This document shows, piece after piece, positions 8,188 to 17,582 of a stretch of DNA of 64,000 bases. The position numbers and the translations under genes were made by a program. Source of the stretch: Anaerolineae bacterium. Lineage in GTDB: Bacteria > Chloroflexota > Anaerolineae > UBA3071. The stretch spans positions 119,276 through 183,275 of the forward strand of contig JARYMM010000001.1 in the NCBI GenBank assembly GCA_029907105.1, read 5' to 3'. Positions within the stretch are counted from its first letter, which is position 1; each line of letters starts with the position of its first letter. The notes under the pieces were generated by a model. The model was not told where the DNA came from, ran no database searches, and worked only from the letters and a program-made list of their open reading frames with translations.

Positions 8188-8975
8188 TGCATTTCCTCCC
8201 CACCCGTGACGTTGATCGCCTGGCCGGTCATGTGCGACGAGGCATCGGAGGCCAGGAAGACAACCAGGTTGGTCACATCGTCGTAGGTGACGGCCCGCCC
8301 CAGGGGGATCTTGGCCTCGTATATGGCCCGCACCTGCTCGCGGGGGACGTTCAGCCGCCTGGCGTACTGGTCGTAAAGCGAATCCACCCACAACGGCGAG
8401 TCGAGCAGGTTGCCTGGGCAGACGGCGTTGACCCGCACCTTGTACTCGGCCAGCTCCAGGGCCAGGCTCTGGGTCAGGCCGATGCCGCCGAACTTGGAGG
8501 CGGCATAAGCGGAGTTGCGGGAGCTGCCCTTCTTGCCCGATTTGGAATTGATCTGGATGATGACACCGCAGCGCTGTTGTTTCATCACCCGCGCCGCGTG
8601 CTTGGCGCAGAGGAAGTAGCCCACCAGATTCACCTCGATGACCTTGCGCCACTGCTCGGCAGGGAATTCGGCGGCCTCGCCGGCGATGACGATGCCGGCG
8701 TTGGCTATCAGGATGTCCAGTCGGCCGAACTCCTCCACTGTCCGCTGTACCATGGCTTCCACCTGCGCCTCGTCGGTGACGTCGGCCCGCACGGCGATCG
8801 CCCGGCGGTCCGTCTGCTGGCGGATAGCCTCGGCCACCTGTTGCGCCTTCTCGAAGTTGATGTCGGCCACGACCACATGGGCGCCCTCCCGCGCCAGGCG
8901 ATGGGCGATGGCCTCGCCCAGCCCCTGCGCCGCGCCGGTGACGAGGGCGATGCGGTCTTGCAACACCCTACTCAT
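8184..8975 (-). CDS. SDR dehydrogenase, sorbitol-6-phosphate dehydrogenase-like
   Basis: A 263-residue classical short-chain dehydrogenase/reductase. TGAAQGLG (13-20) binds NAD(P). The active site has Ser in INSKSGKKGS (about 148) and the YAASK motif near 160. The block NSKSG...SAYAASKFGGIGLTQSLALELAEY and the C-terminal TGQAINVTGGEEM closely match SrlD-type sorbitol-6-phosphate 2-dehydrogenases. In rhamnose catabolism of some bacteria an SDR (RhaW, often fused to the aldolase RhaE) oxidises lactaldehyde. Here the separate aldolase and this SDR could play the same pair of roles, so either lactaldehyde or a sugar-phosphate alcohol may be the substrate. It follows the PHP gene by 12 bases. Confidence 0.85.
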   Translation of the reverse strand: MSRVLQDRIALVTGAAQGLGEAIAHRLAREGAHVVVADINFEKAQQVAEAIRQQTDRRAIAVRADVTDEAQVEAMVQRTVEEFGRLDILIANAGIVIAGEAAEFPAEQWRKVIEVNLVGYFLCAKHAARVMKQQRCGVIIQINSKSGKKGSSRNSAYAASKFGGIGLTQSLALELAEYKVRVNAVCPGNLLDSPLWVDSLYDQYARRLNVPREQVRAIYEAKIPLGRAVTYDDVTNLVVFLASDASSHMTGQAINVTGGEEMH

Positions 8976-8987
8976 TCTTTCTCTCCA

Positions 8988-10343
8988 TCAATGTGCCAAC
9001 CCCCAGATCTCCTCCGGCGACATGGAGGCGTCCGCCTGCCGCAGCCGGGCCAGCCCTTCTTCGGTCGGCTCCACCTGGTAGCCGATACGGGTGTAGAAAT
9101 CGTTGCGCTCCCGGCGGGAGGGCAGGTGGGCGCGCGCCCACTCGCTGTGATAGCCCAGGCCCAACGTGCGCTGCATCACCGTGTGGCCGTAGGCGAAATG
9201 GGCGCCGTCCAGGAAAGCCTGGCGAACGGGGGCCAGCTCCGGGGCGTCAAAATCATCTATCAGCTTCTGCCCGAAGCTGTTCATCTCCGTGCCCACGTTC
9301 AGCGGCAAAGCCAGCTTCTGGGCCAGTTCGACGACCTCGTACAGCTTCTGCAGCTTCACCCGCTTCAGTTCGGGGTCGGCCACGTTCCAGTTGCGGTCGG
9401 GGACGATGTTCAGCGCCACTGCCCCCTTGCCGACGAGCAGCTCCAGCAGTTCCTCCATGGCCTGCTCGCCTTCCGAGAGCCCGTCCAGCCAGGTGGCGCA
9501 GATCAGTGCATCGCAGGCCTCGACCATGCGGTGAAACTCGTCCACGGTGGGGAAGCTTTCGGGGCCGGGTTGCACGTAGCCCACACCGCCGCGCTTCATC
9601 AGTTTCCTGCGCACCAGTTCCTGGAACTGAGGACTGTCGCCCATGAGCATGGCGACCTGTGTCCTTTCCAGGCCCAACTTATCGGCCCAGAAGGCCGCCG
9701 GGTCGGGCACGGTGCGCTCGGCGGCGCGCAGGTAGGCGACGACCATGTGCCGCTCGGTGGCGTTGCCCGACGGCGTGAGGGGCAGCACGTCCCGCTCGTA
9801 GTCAATGGTCACCGGGGCCAGGTAGGCGTTGACCCGCGCCGCCACGTCCAGATTGCGCTGCCGTGCCCGTTCCCGCATGTCGGCCAGGATGCTGGCTGCC
9901 GGCTCGGGGGCCTGGCTGGAGGTGAAGCCGATGCCCATGTGGTAGTAGATGCCTGGCTCGCCGGGGGAGTTGATCTCGCGGGTGAGGAACTGGGGCAGGA
10001 AGACGCGCGTCTCCATCCCCGTGCTGCCGCGCACGCCCACCGCCTGGCAGGCGTCGAGGAACTCGTCCACGCTGTCCAGCACGTCGAACTCCACCGTGCC
10101 CATGACCTTGAAGCCGCGGCGTTTGGCCAGCCAGGCCAGCGCGGTCGGCGAGTAGCCGTAGGCGTTGAAGGAAAAGAAGGTGTGGCAGTGCATGTTGACC
10201 ACTTCGGACACCGGCTCCAGAGGAACCAATCCCTGGTCGGCCAGGGCGATCAGCTCTGCCAACGCCGCGGCGCGCACGGTCGGATCGAAGTCGTTCAGTT
10301 GCCCTTCCAGCTCGGCGATACGCTGGTTGATCTCTGTTTCCAT
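8988..10343 (-). CDS. PHP-domain-like protein of the rhamnose operon
   Basis: A 451-residue protein with an N-terminal helical stretch and then NMHCHTFFSFNAYGYSP at about 50-66, which has the His-x-His plus Phe/Ser pattern of PHP-type phosphoesterases. A Glu in VMGTVEFDVLDSVDEF and later His-containing motifs (YYHMGIGF, YGHTVMQRTLGLGYH) may complete a metal site. No sharper function is visible. The ATG lies one base after the stop of the class II aldolase (TGAGATG), so the two are tightly coupled. Its constant position between aldolase and SDR suggests a role with rhamnulose-1-phosphate, dihydroxyacetone phosphate or lactaldehyde. The rest is unknown. Confidence 0.7.
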   Translation of the reverse strand: METEINQRIAELEGQLNDFDPTVRAAALAELIALADQGLVPLEPVSEVVNMHCHTFFSFNAYGYSPTALAWLAKRRGFKVMGTVEFDVLDSVDEFLDACQAVGVRGSTGMETRVFLPQFLTREINSPGEPGIYYHMGIGFTSSQAPEPAASILADMRERARQRNLDVAARVNAYLAPVTIDYERDVLPLTPSGNATERHMVVAYLRAAERTVPDPAAFWADKLGLERTQVAMLMGDSPQFQELVRRKLMKRGGVGYVQPGPESFPTVDEFHRMVEACDALICATWLDGLSEGEQAMEELLELLVGKGAVALNIVPDRNWNVADPELKRVKLQKLYEVVELAQKLALPLNVGTEMNSFGQKLIDDFDAPELAPVRQAFLDGAHFAYGHTVMQRTLGLGYHSEWARAHLPSRRERNDFYTRIGYQVEPTEEGLARLRQADASMSPEEIWGLAH

Positions 10344-10344
10344 C

Positions 10345-11100
10345 TCACAATTTCGCCCGTCTATACAGTTCATCCGGGCGGGTGTGGATGCGCTGCACGG
10401 CCTGGGCGCTCAGGAAATGCGGCCCGCCAAAGGCGGCCGTGCCCAACAGGACGCGGGCGGTCTTCACGGCCATGGCCGTGATGTTCTCCACCTCCTGCGC
10501 CGTGCGGCCCAGGGCGATCAGCCCGTGGTTCTGCATCAGGATGACCTTGGGCGGCTCCCCGTGGCCCTGCAGGTGATCGGCAATCGCCTCCCGCACCTTG
10601 CGCGCCAGCGGCAGCCCCGGGTCGGTGTAGGGGACGACGGCCGGGGCCGGGCCGCAGACGACGATTTCGTCGGGGAAGAGGCGGCCGTTGAGCGCAGCCT
10701 CGAAGCCCAGCGAGCAGGTCAGGGCGTTGATGGCCGTGGGGTGGGTATGGCCCACGAAGCGCACGCCGGGCAGGTTCAGGGCCAGGGCGTGCAGCACCGT
10801 CTCCACGGAAGGGTGGGCGCTGGCTTCCGGGTCTGTCCTGGCCGCGCTCAATGTCTGCCTGATCTGCTCGTCGCTCAGGTCGGGGCCGTCAAGCATGGCC
10901 AGCACCGGCGCGAAGCGCAGGCGCACGAAGCCGCCGGCTTCGATGCCCTGAAGAGCCACGCCGCTGGCCTTGACCCAGAAGGTCTCCTCGTCGGCCCGGG
11001 CGGCGGTGTTGCCCTCCGCCAAGATGACATAATCATTTGCCGGGTTGCCCAGGTGGCGGGATAGGGCGATGAGTTCATGCAAGATATCGTTTGTGGACAT
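10345..11100 (-). CDS. Class II aldolase (rhamnulose-1-phosphate aldolase candidate)
   Basis: A 251-residue class II aldolase/adducin family protein. Zinc-binding histidines are visible in GHTHPTAINAL (about 119-129) and in MQNHGLIALG near 190, and AEGNTAARAD near the N-terminus forms the phosphate-binding loop. Lying directly after L-rhamnose isomerase and upstream of rhamnulokinase, it most likely cleaves L-rhamnulose-1-phosphate to dihydroxyacetone phosphate and L-lactaldehyde. It is shorter than Escherichia coli RhaD and is not fused to a dehydrogenase as in RhaEW. The start at 11100 is seven bases after the rhaA stop and has only a weak ribosome-binding site, so translational coupling is likely. 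Confidence 0.8.
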   Translation of the reverse strand: MSTNDILHELIALSRHLGNPANDYVILAEGNTAARADEETFWVKASGVALQGIEAGGFVRLRFAPVLAMLDGPDLSDEQIRQTLSAARTDPEASAHPSVETVLHALALNLPGVRFVGHTHPTAINALTCSLGFEAALNGRLFPDEIVVCGPAPAVVPYTDPGLPLARKVREAIADHLQGHGEPPKVILMQNHGLIALGRTAQEVENITAMAVKTARVLLGTAAFGGPHFLSAQAVQRIHTRPDELYRRAKL

Positions 11101-11107
11101 AAAGGGC

Positions 11108-12385
11108 TCAACTTCGCCTGGAGAGTACCTGAGCTTCGTAGGTGCGGATGTCGTCTATGAAGCTGAAGCCGACAGGAACGCCCTGCTGCAAACAGTAGAA
11201 GTCCCACACCGCGCCGAAGGGCATGCCCTTGAGCTCTTCCAGCAGGGCCAGGCGGGCGGTGTAGTCGCCGGCGATTTCCAACTGGCGCATCTGGTCAATG
11301 GGCTCCAGCAGGGCCAGGAGCAGCGCCCGCAAGGCGTTGCGTGTGCCGATGACCCAGGCGGCGATGCGGTTGATGCTGGCATCGAAGAAGTCCAGGCCGA
11401 TGTGCACACGCTGCAAGAAGCCGCCGCGCACGATCTCTTGCATGATGGCCTGCAATTCGTCAGAGAGGATGACCACGTGGTCACTGTCCCAGCGCACCCC
11501 CCGGCTGACGTGCAGCAGCACCTCATCCACATAGAGCAACACGGACGAGAGCTTGTCGGAGATGACCTCGGTGGGGTGGAAGTGGCCGCTGTCCAGGGTG
11601 AGCAGCACGTTGTTGGCCACGGCGTAGCCCAGGTAGAACTCGTGCGAGCCCACGACGTAGCACTCCGAGCCCAGGCCGAAGAGCTTGCTTTCCACGGCGT
11701 CGCGGTTGTAGCGAGGGTCTATCTTCTCGGCGAAGATGGTGTCCAGCGATTCTTTCAGCAGGAGGCGTGGCGTCTTGCGGTCCACGGGGATGTCCTTGAA
11801 GCCGTCGGGGACCCAATGGTTGGTGATGCAGGGGCTGCCCAAGCTCCGCCCAAAGTGTGCCCCGATATGGCGGCAGGCGATGGAATGCTCGATCCAGAAC
11901 TGGCGGATGGACTTGTCGTAGCTGGCCAGGGTGAAGCCACTTGCCGCCAGCGGGTGCGAAAAGCAGGAGGTGTTGAAGTCCACGCCGTGGTGGTTGGCCC
12001 TGGCCCAGTCCACCCAGGCGCTGAAGTGCTCCGGCCGCAGTTCGTTGCGTGGGACGCGCCGTCCGCCCGTCTCGGCGTAGATGGAGTGCAGGCTCAGGCG
12101 ATGTGTGCCGGGGATCAGGCTGTAGGCCTTGTCCAGGTCGGCGCGCAGTTCGTCGGCAGTGCGCGCTTTGCCCGGATAGTTGCCGGTGACGGCCATGCCG
12201 CTGCCCAATTCGCCGCCGGGCGTCTCGAAGCCGCCGACGTCGTCGCCCTGCCAGCAGTGCAGGCTGATGGGGATTTGGGCCAGGGTCTCCAGGGCCTTGT
12301 CTGTGTCCACACCCAGGGCGGCGTAGCGCTCACGGGCCAGGGCATAGGCATCTCTAATGTGCTTTTCTGTGGGTTTCGTGGTCAT
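11108..12385 (-). CDS. rhaA: L-rhamnose isomerase
   Basis: A 425-residue cytosolic TIM-barrel metal enzyme that converts L-rhamnose to L-rhamnulose. Long stretches match Escherichia coli RhaA in order: [70 protein letters not shown] (metal ligands) and [20 protein letters not shown], and the protein ends near LSRRS. The length is normal (about 419 in E. coli). It is the first gene of the catabolic operon after a 426-base gap downstream of the transporter gene rhaS, and a candidate promoter at 12420-12447 precedes it. A longer upstream reading frame lacks conservation, so the ATG at 12385 was taken. Confidence 0.96.
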   Translation of the reverse strand: MTTKPTEKHIRDAYALARERYAALGVDTDKALETLAQIPISLHCWQGDDVGGFETPGGELGSGMAVTGNYPGKARTADELRADLDKAYSLIPGTHRLSLHSIYAETGGRRVPRNELRPEHFSAWVDWARANHHGVDFNTSCFSHPLAASGFTLASYDKSIRQFWIEHSIACRHIGAHFGRSLGSPCITNHWVPDGFKDIPVDRKTPRLLLKESLDTIFAEKIDPRYNRDAVESKLFGLGSECYVVGSHEFYLGYAVANNVLLTLDSGHFHPTEVISDKLSSVLLYVDEVLLHVSRGVRWDSDHVVILSDELQAIMQEIVRGGFLQRVHIGLDFFDASINRIAAWVIGTRNALRALLLALLEPIDQMRQLEIAGDYTARLALLEELKGMPFGAVWDFYCLQQGVPVGFSFIDDIRTYEAQVLSRRS

Positions 12386-12419
12386 GTTTTCTTGTCCCTG
12401 TTGCTCCGAGAACACGCGG

Positions 12420-12447
12420 GTTATAGCACCAGGCTGCAACTTGTCCT
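12420..12447 (-). promoter_or_regulatory. Candidate promoter of the rhaA operon
   Basis: On the minus strand AGGACA is followed after 16 bases by TATAAC, 35 bases before the rhaA ATG. The -10 is preceded by GTGC, as in other promoters of this window. Moderate match, with a poor -35. Confidence 0.5.
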
Positions 12448-12481
12448 GCCCTGAAGCCTCTCGTCTATCTTCAAGCAGGCA

Positions 12482-12633
12482 GTAACTGCCTACCTTCGGC
12501 CTTGCAGCATGGGATATAGCGGTGGGTTGGCGTCATTGCGAGCCCCGATCCCCTCCCTCGCCCTCCCCGTCGACGGGGAGGGCAGGGGTGGGGATTGCTT
12601 CGCTTCGCTCGCAGTGACAGGGCAGGTAGTTAC
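12482..12633. repeat. MITE-like repeat family A, copy 2
   Basis: Same ends and internal words as 5491-5625, with a nested perfect palindrome (CCCTCCCCGTC/GACGGGGAGGG) in the middle that is absent from the other copies. It lies in the 426-base gap between rhaA and rhaS, which otherwise holds the promoter at 12420 and the hairpin at 12647. Confidence 0.8.
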
Positions 12634-12646
12634 AGCGGGCGAGAAA

Positions 12647-12693
12647 AGTCGGGGAGGTAAGGGCGCGCCGCCGTGCGCCCCTACTCCCCGACT
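12647..12693. terminator. Large hairpin downstream of rhaS
   Basis: The arms AGTCGGGGAGGTAAGGGCGC and its near complement (GTGCGCCCCTACTCCCCGACT) enclose a short loop. It lies about 120 bases downstream of the rhaS stop on the minus strand and may end or attenuate the transporter transcript. No clear T-tract follows, so a repeat element is equally possible. Confidence 0.4.
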
Positions 12694-12811
12694 CCCCGAT
12701 GAGATTAGTTGCCTGGTCAGATAGTGACGTAGTCGGATAGCTGTGCAGCCTAGGCGACCACACGACCGGGCAACCATGCAACTAACCCCACCCTTACTCA
12801 GTGGAAGGTGT

Positions 12812-13849
12812 CTAGTACACGTCTTTCCACTGGTCAATGTTCTCGGCATTGAACTGGAAGGGAGGCCCCAGCAGGACCATGCCGCCGCCGGCGCCATCAT
12901 CCACGATGGTGCGCTCGCCCAGCTTGCCCGCCTTGAAAGTCTCGCCGGGCTTGCCGGTGATCTCACCGCTGGCCATCAGGTGGGAGACGACAGTGGTCAT
13001 ATACCCCAGGTCAATGGGGTTCCAGAGGGCCATCGCCTTGCAGCAGCCGCTCTTGATGTACTCGGCCATCTCGCTGGGCAGGCCCAGGCCGGTCAGGGCG
13101 ATCTTGCCGCACAGCCCTTCATCGGTGAGAGCCCGAGCAGTGGCGGCGATGCCCACCGTCGTCGGCGAGATGATGCCCTTGAGGTCGGGATAGGACTTGA
13201 AGAGCCCCAGCGCTTCGTTATAGCTCTTCTCGCGCAGGTCATCGCCGTAAACGGTGGTTACCAGCTCCATGTCCTTATACTTGGGGTCCTTCAGTTCTTC
13301 CTTCATCCACTCGATCCAGGTGTTCTGGTTGGCCATGGTCGCCGCAGCGCTGAGGATGGCGATCTGCCCCTTGTAGCCGATCATCTCCGCCAGCATCTGT
13401 ACCTCGATGCGGCCGATCTGCTCCATGTCCGCCTGGTTGACGAAGATCTGGCGGCCCGCCGGCGCTACGGCCGAGTCCCAGGTGACCACCTTGATCCCCG
13501 CGTCCATGGCCTTCTTGCACACAGGCACCAGGGCGTCAGGATCGTTGGCGGTGATGGCGATGACGTCCACCTTCTGGGCGATCAGGGCGTCAATGATCTC
13601 GATCTGTCCTTCGGCTGTCGGCGTGGCCGGACCCTGGAAGATGCACTCGTCGCCGTACTCAGCGGCGGCTTCATTGCACCCCTTCTGGGCCGCTTCGAAG
13701 AAGGGGTTGCCCAGGTTCTTGACCACCATGGCGATCTTGAATCCTGCCTTGGCCGCCGGCTTTTCGGCTGGAGGTGCGACTGTGGGCGGCGCGCAGGCGG
13801 CAAGGATCACGATCACCAACAATAACGAGACGAACAGTTTGCTTTTCAT
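12812..13849 (-). CDS. rhaS: Rhamnose ABC transporter substrate-binding lipoprotein
   Basis: A 345-residue periplasmic-binding-protein-like sugar receptor (LacI/RbsB type) anchored as a lipoprotein: signal with lipobox LAAC, Cys19 as the modified residue, then a Pro/Ala linker. The body begins with FKIAMVVKNLGNPFFEAAQKG, the typical first strand of sugar-binding family 2B proteins, and contains TANDPDALVPVCKKAMDAGIKVVTWDS as well as AGRQIFVNQAD. The set of two permeases, a double ATPase and this receptor, beside rhaA and rhaB, identifies the RhaSPQT importer for rhamnose. AAAGGAG precedes the start. It is the last gene of the transporter operon, 188 bases after the permease gene. Confidence 0.9.
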   Translation of the reverse strand: MKSKLFVSLLLVIVILAACAPPTVAPPAEKPAAKAGFKIAMVVKNLGNPFFEAAQKGCNEAAAEYGDECIFQGPATPTAEGQIEIIDALIAQKVDVIAITANDPDALVPVCKKAMDAGIKVVTWDSAVAPAGRQIFVNQADMEQIGRIEVQMLAEMIGYKGQIAILSAAATMANQNTWIEWMKEELKDPKYKDMELVTTVYGDDLREKSYNEALGLFKSYPDLKGIISPTTVGIAATARALTDEGLCGKIALTGLGLPSEMAEYIKSGCCKAMALWNPIDLGYMTTVVSHLMASGEITGKPGETFKAGKLGERTIVDDGAGGGMVLLGPPFQFNAENIDQWKDVY

Positions 13850-14037
13850 GTTTCTCTTCTCCTTTGGTGTAATTCGCTAGAAGGCAACCGCAAGGGAATG
13901 CCCCTACCCGACGAGGCAGCCCGGCAGCCTGCCTCAGAACGCTTTTTGGTCTGCACATCACCTCCTCCCCTTCTCCTCTTGTCTACTTGTGCCTTCTCCC
14001 CTCCTACTTGTTTCCCTATCTACCGCTTGCTGATCTG

Positions 14038-15030
14038 CTATGCCCTCGAACGGGACGCCAACCGCCGCAGGAACTGCGGCAACAGAATCGCCACAATCAA
14101 CAGCATGCCGATAAGGGTGTTCTGAATCTGCCCGGGCACGTTCTTCAGGCTCATCCCATAGCGCACGACCCCGATGAGGAACAGGGCCAGGACCACGCCG
14201 GGCATGGTGCCCTGCCCACCGTTGATGTCCACCCCTCCCAAGACCACAGCCGTGATGACGTCCAGCTCGAAGCCCAGGGCGATATTGGGACGGGCGCTGC
14301 CGAAGCGTGCGCTCAGGACCACCCCGGCCAGCGCCGACATGAGCCCCGAAAGGGTGAACAGGATGATCCTGATGCGATCCACAGCCACACCGGAGAAGCG
14401 GCAGGCGGTCTCGTTATTGCCAACAGCATAGACGAGACGTCCGAAGGCGGTGCGGTGCAGCAACAGGCCGAAGAGCACAGCGAAGAAAGCGAAAATGACC
14501 AGGGGCACAGGGATGGGCGTATGGCCCACATAGCCCTGGCCGATGGCCGTAAACGACGAGGGAAAGCCCGTCACCACCAGATCGCCCAGGATGACGAAGG
14601 CCACGCCGCGGTAGAGAGCGTAAGTGCCCAGCGTCACCACCAGGCTGGGCAGCCGCACCCTGGCGACCAGCAGGCCATTGATGAGCCCGCCCACTGCGCC
14701 GGCTGCCAGGCCCAGCAGCATGGCCAGCCAGATGTTCAGCCCTGCCTTGTAGCTGGCGGCCATGATGATGGTGCTCATGCCCAGGTTGGAGGCCACCGAC
14801 AGGTCAATGTTGCCACTGATGATGATGAAGGCCATGGGCAGGGCGATGAGGCTGCGCTCCATGAAGTGGAAAGTCATATCGAACAGGTTGTGGACATCCA
14901 GGAAGTAAGGGGAGAGGGAGGCGTTAACCATGCAGGCGATGCCCAACAGCACGACCAGCAACCACTCCCAGCGCAGCAGCAGCCCGCTCAGGATGGATGG
15001 CGAGGGAACTGCCCTTGCTTTGACGGTCAT
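14038..15030 (-). CDS. rhaQ: Rhamnose ABC transporter permease
   Basis: A 330-residue integral membrane permease of the ribose/xylose type (BPD_transp_2). The family motif SGNIDLSVASNLGMS lies in the first third and GGVDINGGQGTMPGVVLA near the end, with about eight to ten hydrophobic segments. The ATG at 15030 overlaps the stop of the preceding permease gene by 4 bases (ATGA). A longer frame exists upstream but lies inside that gene. It forms a heterodimeric channel with the next permease for rhamnose import. The naming rhaQ/rhaP between the two permeases is by convention of order and could be swapped. Confidence 0.9.
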   Translation of the reverse strand: MTVKARAVPSPSILSGLLLRWEWLLVVLLGIACMVNASLSPYFLDVHNLFDMTFHFMERSLIALPMAFIIISGNIDLSVASNLGMSTIIMAASYKAGLNIWLAMLLGLAAGAVGGLINGLLVARVRLPSLVVTLGTYALYRGVAFVILGDLVVTGFPSSFTAIGQGYVGHTPIPVPLVIFAFFAVLFGLLLHRTAFGRLVYAVGNNETACRFSGVAVDRIRIILFTLSGLMSALAGVVLSARFGSARPNIALGFELDVITAVVLGGVDINGGQGTMPGVVLALFLIGVVRYGMSLKNVPGQIQNTLIGMLLIVAILLPQFLRRLASRSRA

Positions 15031-16040
15031 GAGGCTCCCTCCGAAGCTCCAGCTTGCTGCAGGCGACGAGACAGCAAGGCGTCGGAGACCACGGCCAGCA
15101 GGATGATAAACCCTTGCACGGCCAGTTTCCAGAAGGGTGAGATGCGGATCAGGTTGAGGGCGTTGACGATAATGCCCATCAGGAGCGAGCCCAACACCAC
15201 ACCTGGCAGTGTTCCTGAGCCGCCGAAAATGTTCACACCTCCCACGACGGTGGCGGCAATGGCCTGCAACTCGAAGCCACTGGCGGTATCGCTCTGCGCC
15301 GAGGCGTAACGGGAGATCCATAGAACGCCGGCCATGCCGGCCAGGGTGCCAGATAGCAGATATACCAGGAACAGGATGCGGTCGACGCGGATGCCAACCA
15401 CCCGCGCTGCGGATGGGTTACTGCCCACGGCATAGATTTCCCGTCCTGTGCGGGTGTGGTTGAGGAAGTAGTAGAAGATGATGGCCACGATGATGGCGAA
15501 AAGCACCAGGTTGGGGATGCCCAACGTGGTGTTCTTGGACAGGTAGACGAAAGGCCTGGGCATCTCGTGGGCGTCCACCCAGGCTCCGCCGGAAATGGCG
15601 AAGACCAGCCCCCGGTAGATGCTCAGCGTGCCCAGGGTGGCGATGATGGGTGGAATACGCCCCTTGGCCACCAGCAGGCCGTTGACACTGCCCAGCACGG
15701 CACCGATGGCCAGCCCCATCAGCACGGCCACCGCCGGCGGGATGCCCTGATGTTTGCTGATGGTCATGCCCACGATCATGCCAGAAAGGGCCAGGGTGGA
15801 AGCCACAGACAGGTCAATGCTGCGGGTGAGGATGACCAGTGTTTCGCCGATGGCCACAATGGTCAGGATGGCGATGTCTATCAGGATGTACACAAGGTTG
15901 TCTACGGTGAGGAAGTAAGGGCTGCGCAGGCTTACGGCAGCGATGAGGAAGACAATGAACACGCTGATGCCCATCTCGCGAACACCAGCGAACAGCAAGA
16001 GCAGGCTGCGCCCCTTCTTTTCCTCGCTGACGGTGACCAT
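15027..16040 (-). CDS. rhaP: Rhamnose ABC transporter permease
   Basis: A 337-residue membrane permease paralogous to the following gene. Family motifs TRSIDLSVASTLALSG, KGRIPPIIATLGTLSIYRG and GGVNIFGGSGTLPGVVLGS are present. The ATG at 16040 lies 25 bases after the stop of the ATPase gene. It pairs with the other permease and the double ATPase in the inner membrane. No oddities were seen beyond the short cytoplasmic N-terminus rich in Lys and Glu. Confidence 0.9.
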   Translation of the reverse strand: MVTVSEEKKGRSLLLLFAGVREMGISVFIVFLIAAVSLRSPYFLTVDNLVYILIDIAILTIVAIGETLVILTRSIDLSVASTLALSGMIVGMTISKHQGIPPAVAVLMGLAIGAVLGSVNGLLVAKGRIPPIIATLGTLSIYRGLVFAISGGAWVDAHEMPRPFVYLSKNTTLGIPNLVLFAIIVAIIFYYFLNHTRTGREIYAVGSNPSAARVVGIRVDRILFLVYLLSGTLAGMAGVLWISRYASAQSDTASGFELQAIAATVVGGVNIFGGSGTLPGVVLGSLLMGIIVNALNLIRISPFWKLAVQGFIILLAVVSDALLSRRLQQAGASEGAS

Positions 16041-16064
16041 CTTGCTTCTCCGCTCCGGTGTGCG

Positions 16065-17582
16065 CTACGAGTTGCTGAACGGCTGTCCTGTTGCCGCGGC
16101 CATGATCTTCTCCTGCGTGGCTTCCTGGCGGGTGAAGTGCGCTGTGACCCGGCCCTCATACATCACCACAATCCGATCGCTCATGCCCAGGATCTCAGGC
16201 AGCTCGGAAGAGATCATCAGGATGGACATCCCCTGGCCGGCTAACTTGCTCATCAGTTCATGCACGGCAGCCTTGGTTCCCACGTCAATGCCCCGCGTGG
16301 GCTCATCCAGGATCAAGATATGGGGGCGCGCGGCCAGCCACTTGGCCAGCACGACCTTCTGCTGGTTGCCGCCCGATAGCTGCTGCACTTTTTGCCAGAG
16401 GCCCGCGGCGCGGACGTCCAGCCGCTCGGCAAACTCTTGCGCCGTCTCTCGCTCGGCGCTGTTGTCTAACCAGCCGCCCCGGCGGGCAAACTCCCTCAAA
16501 ATCGGCAGAGTGATGTTCTGCGTGATATCCATGGGCAGCACCAACCCCTGTTGCTGGCGGTCCTCGGGAACGTAGACGATGCCCAGGGCCAGGGCCTCCT
16601 GAGGGTTGCTGATGCGCACCTGACGGGAGTCCACCCAGATGCTGCCGCTGTCGGCTGGCGAGATGCCGAAGATGGCGCGGGCCACGTCGGTGCGCCGTGC
16701 CCCCACCAACCCGGCCAGGCCCAGGATTTCGCCGCGTCGCAACTCGAAGGAGACGTCGTGGAACAGGCCCTCCTTGGTCAGTCCCTCTACCCGCAGCATC
16801 ACCTCACCGATCTCCACCTCTTCTTTGGGAAAGAGCGTGTCCAGGGTGCGCCCGACCATCATCTGGATCACTTCATCGGTGGTCGTGGAAGGCACCGGAC
16901 GCGTGCCCACATAGTGCCCATCTCGCAGGACGGTGATGCGATCGGCCAGTTCGAAGGCTTCTTCCAGGCGATGGGAAATGAAGACGATGGCCGTGCCGGC
17001 CTCTCGCAGGCGGCGGGTGATGCGGAAGAGGTCTTCCACATCACGCAGGGTGAGCGCCGAGGTGGGCTCATCCATGATCAGGATACGGGCATTGAGCGAC
17101 AGCGCCTTGGCGATCTCCACCATCTGCTGCTGGGCGACGCTCAGGCCGCGCACGCGGGTGCGGGGGTCGAGTTTCACCCCCAGAGCATTCAGCAGTTCCC
17201 CAGCCCGTTCGTACAGGCGTTTCCAGTCCATACGCCGGGTCATGGGCCGCACTGGCTGATGGCCAATGAAGATATTCTCACCAACGCTCAGGTCAGGGAA
17301 GAGGGTGGGTTCCTGGTAGATAGCGGCCACGCCGTGCTGCTGGGCCACAAGGGGGTTGGGGAAGGTGACCGGTTGCCCCTGGAAGCGTATCTCCCCGGCG
17401 TCCGGCTGGTGGACGCCGGTGATCACCTTGACCAGGGTGGATTTGCCAGCGCCATTTTCTCCCACCAGGGCGTGCACCTCTCCCGGGCGCAAGTCAAAGT
17501 CCACGTTGTCAAGGGCCTGCACGCCGGGGAAGCTTTTGCTGATCCCCTTCAATTCGAGGAGGTTTTCGCTCATATCGCTCAC
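16065..17582 (-). CDS. rhaT: Rhamnose ABC transporter, double ATP-binding protein
   Basis: A 505-residue sugar ABC ATPase with two nucleotide-binding domains. Domain 1 has Walker A GENGAGKST (about 39), signature LSVAQQQ and Walker B ILIMDEPTSAL. Domain 2 has a degenerate Walker A region (GLVGARRTD), signature LSGGNQQK and ILILDEPTRGID, which is the standard asymmetry of the RbsA/XylG family. The GTG start at 17582 overlaps the DeoR stop (GTGA) and has GAGGT about nine bases upstream; an in-frame ATG at 17573 is the alternative. It energises import through RhaP/RhaQ and is cotranscribed with the regulator. Confidence 0.9.
   Translation of the reverse strand: MSDMSENLLELKGISKSFPGVQALDNVDFDLRPGEVHALVGENGAGKSTLVKVITGVHQPDAGEIRFQGQPVTFPNPLVAQQHGVAAIYQEPTLFPDLSVGENIFIGHQPVRPMTRRMDWKRLYERAGELLNALGVKLDPRTRVRGLSVAQQQMVEIAKALSLNARILIMDEPTSALTLRDVEDLFRITRRLREAGTAIVFISHRLEEAFELADRITVLRDGHYVGTRPVPSTTTDEVIQMMVGRTLDTLFPKEEVEIGEVMLRVEGLTKEGLFHDVSFELRRGEILGLAGLVGARRTDVARAIFGISPADSGSIWVDSRQVRISNPQEALALGIVYVPEDRQQQGLVLPMDITQNITLPILREFARRGGWLDNSAERETAQEFAERLDVRAAGLWQKVQQLSGGNQQKVVLAKWLAARPHILILDEPTRGIDVGTKAAVHELMSKLAGQGMSILMISSELPEILGMSDRIVVMYEGRVTAHFTRQEATQEKIMAAATGQPFSNS

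Noticed and set aside
10345-11100. RhaEW-type aldolase-dehydrogenase fusion
   Set aside because: The aldolase ends at 251 residues with its own stop, and the SDR is a separate gene with the PHP-like gene between them.
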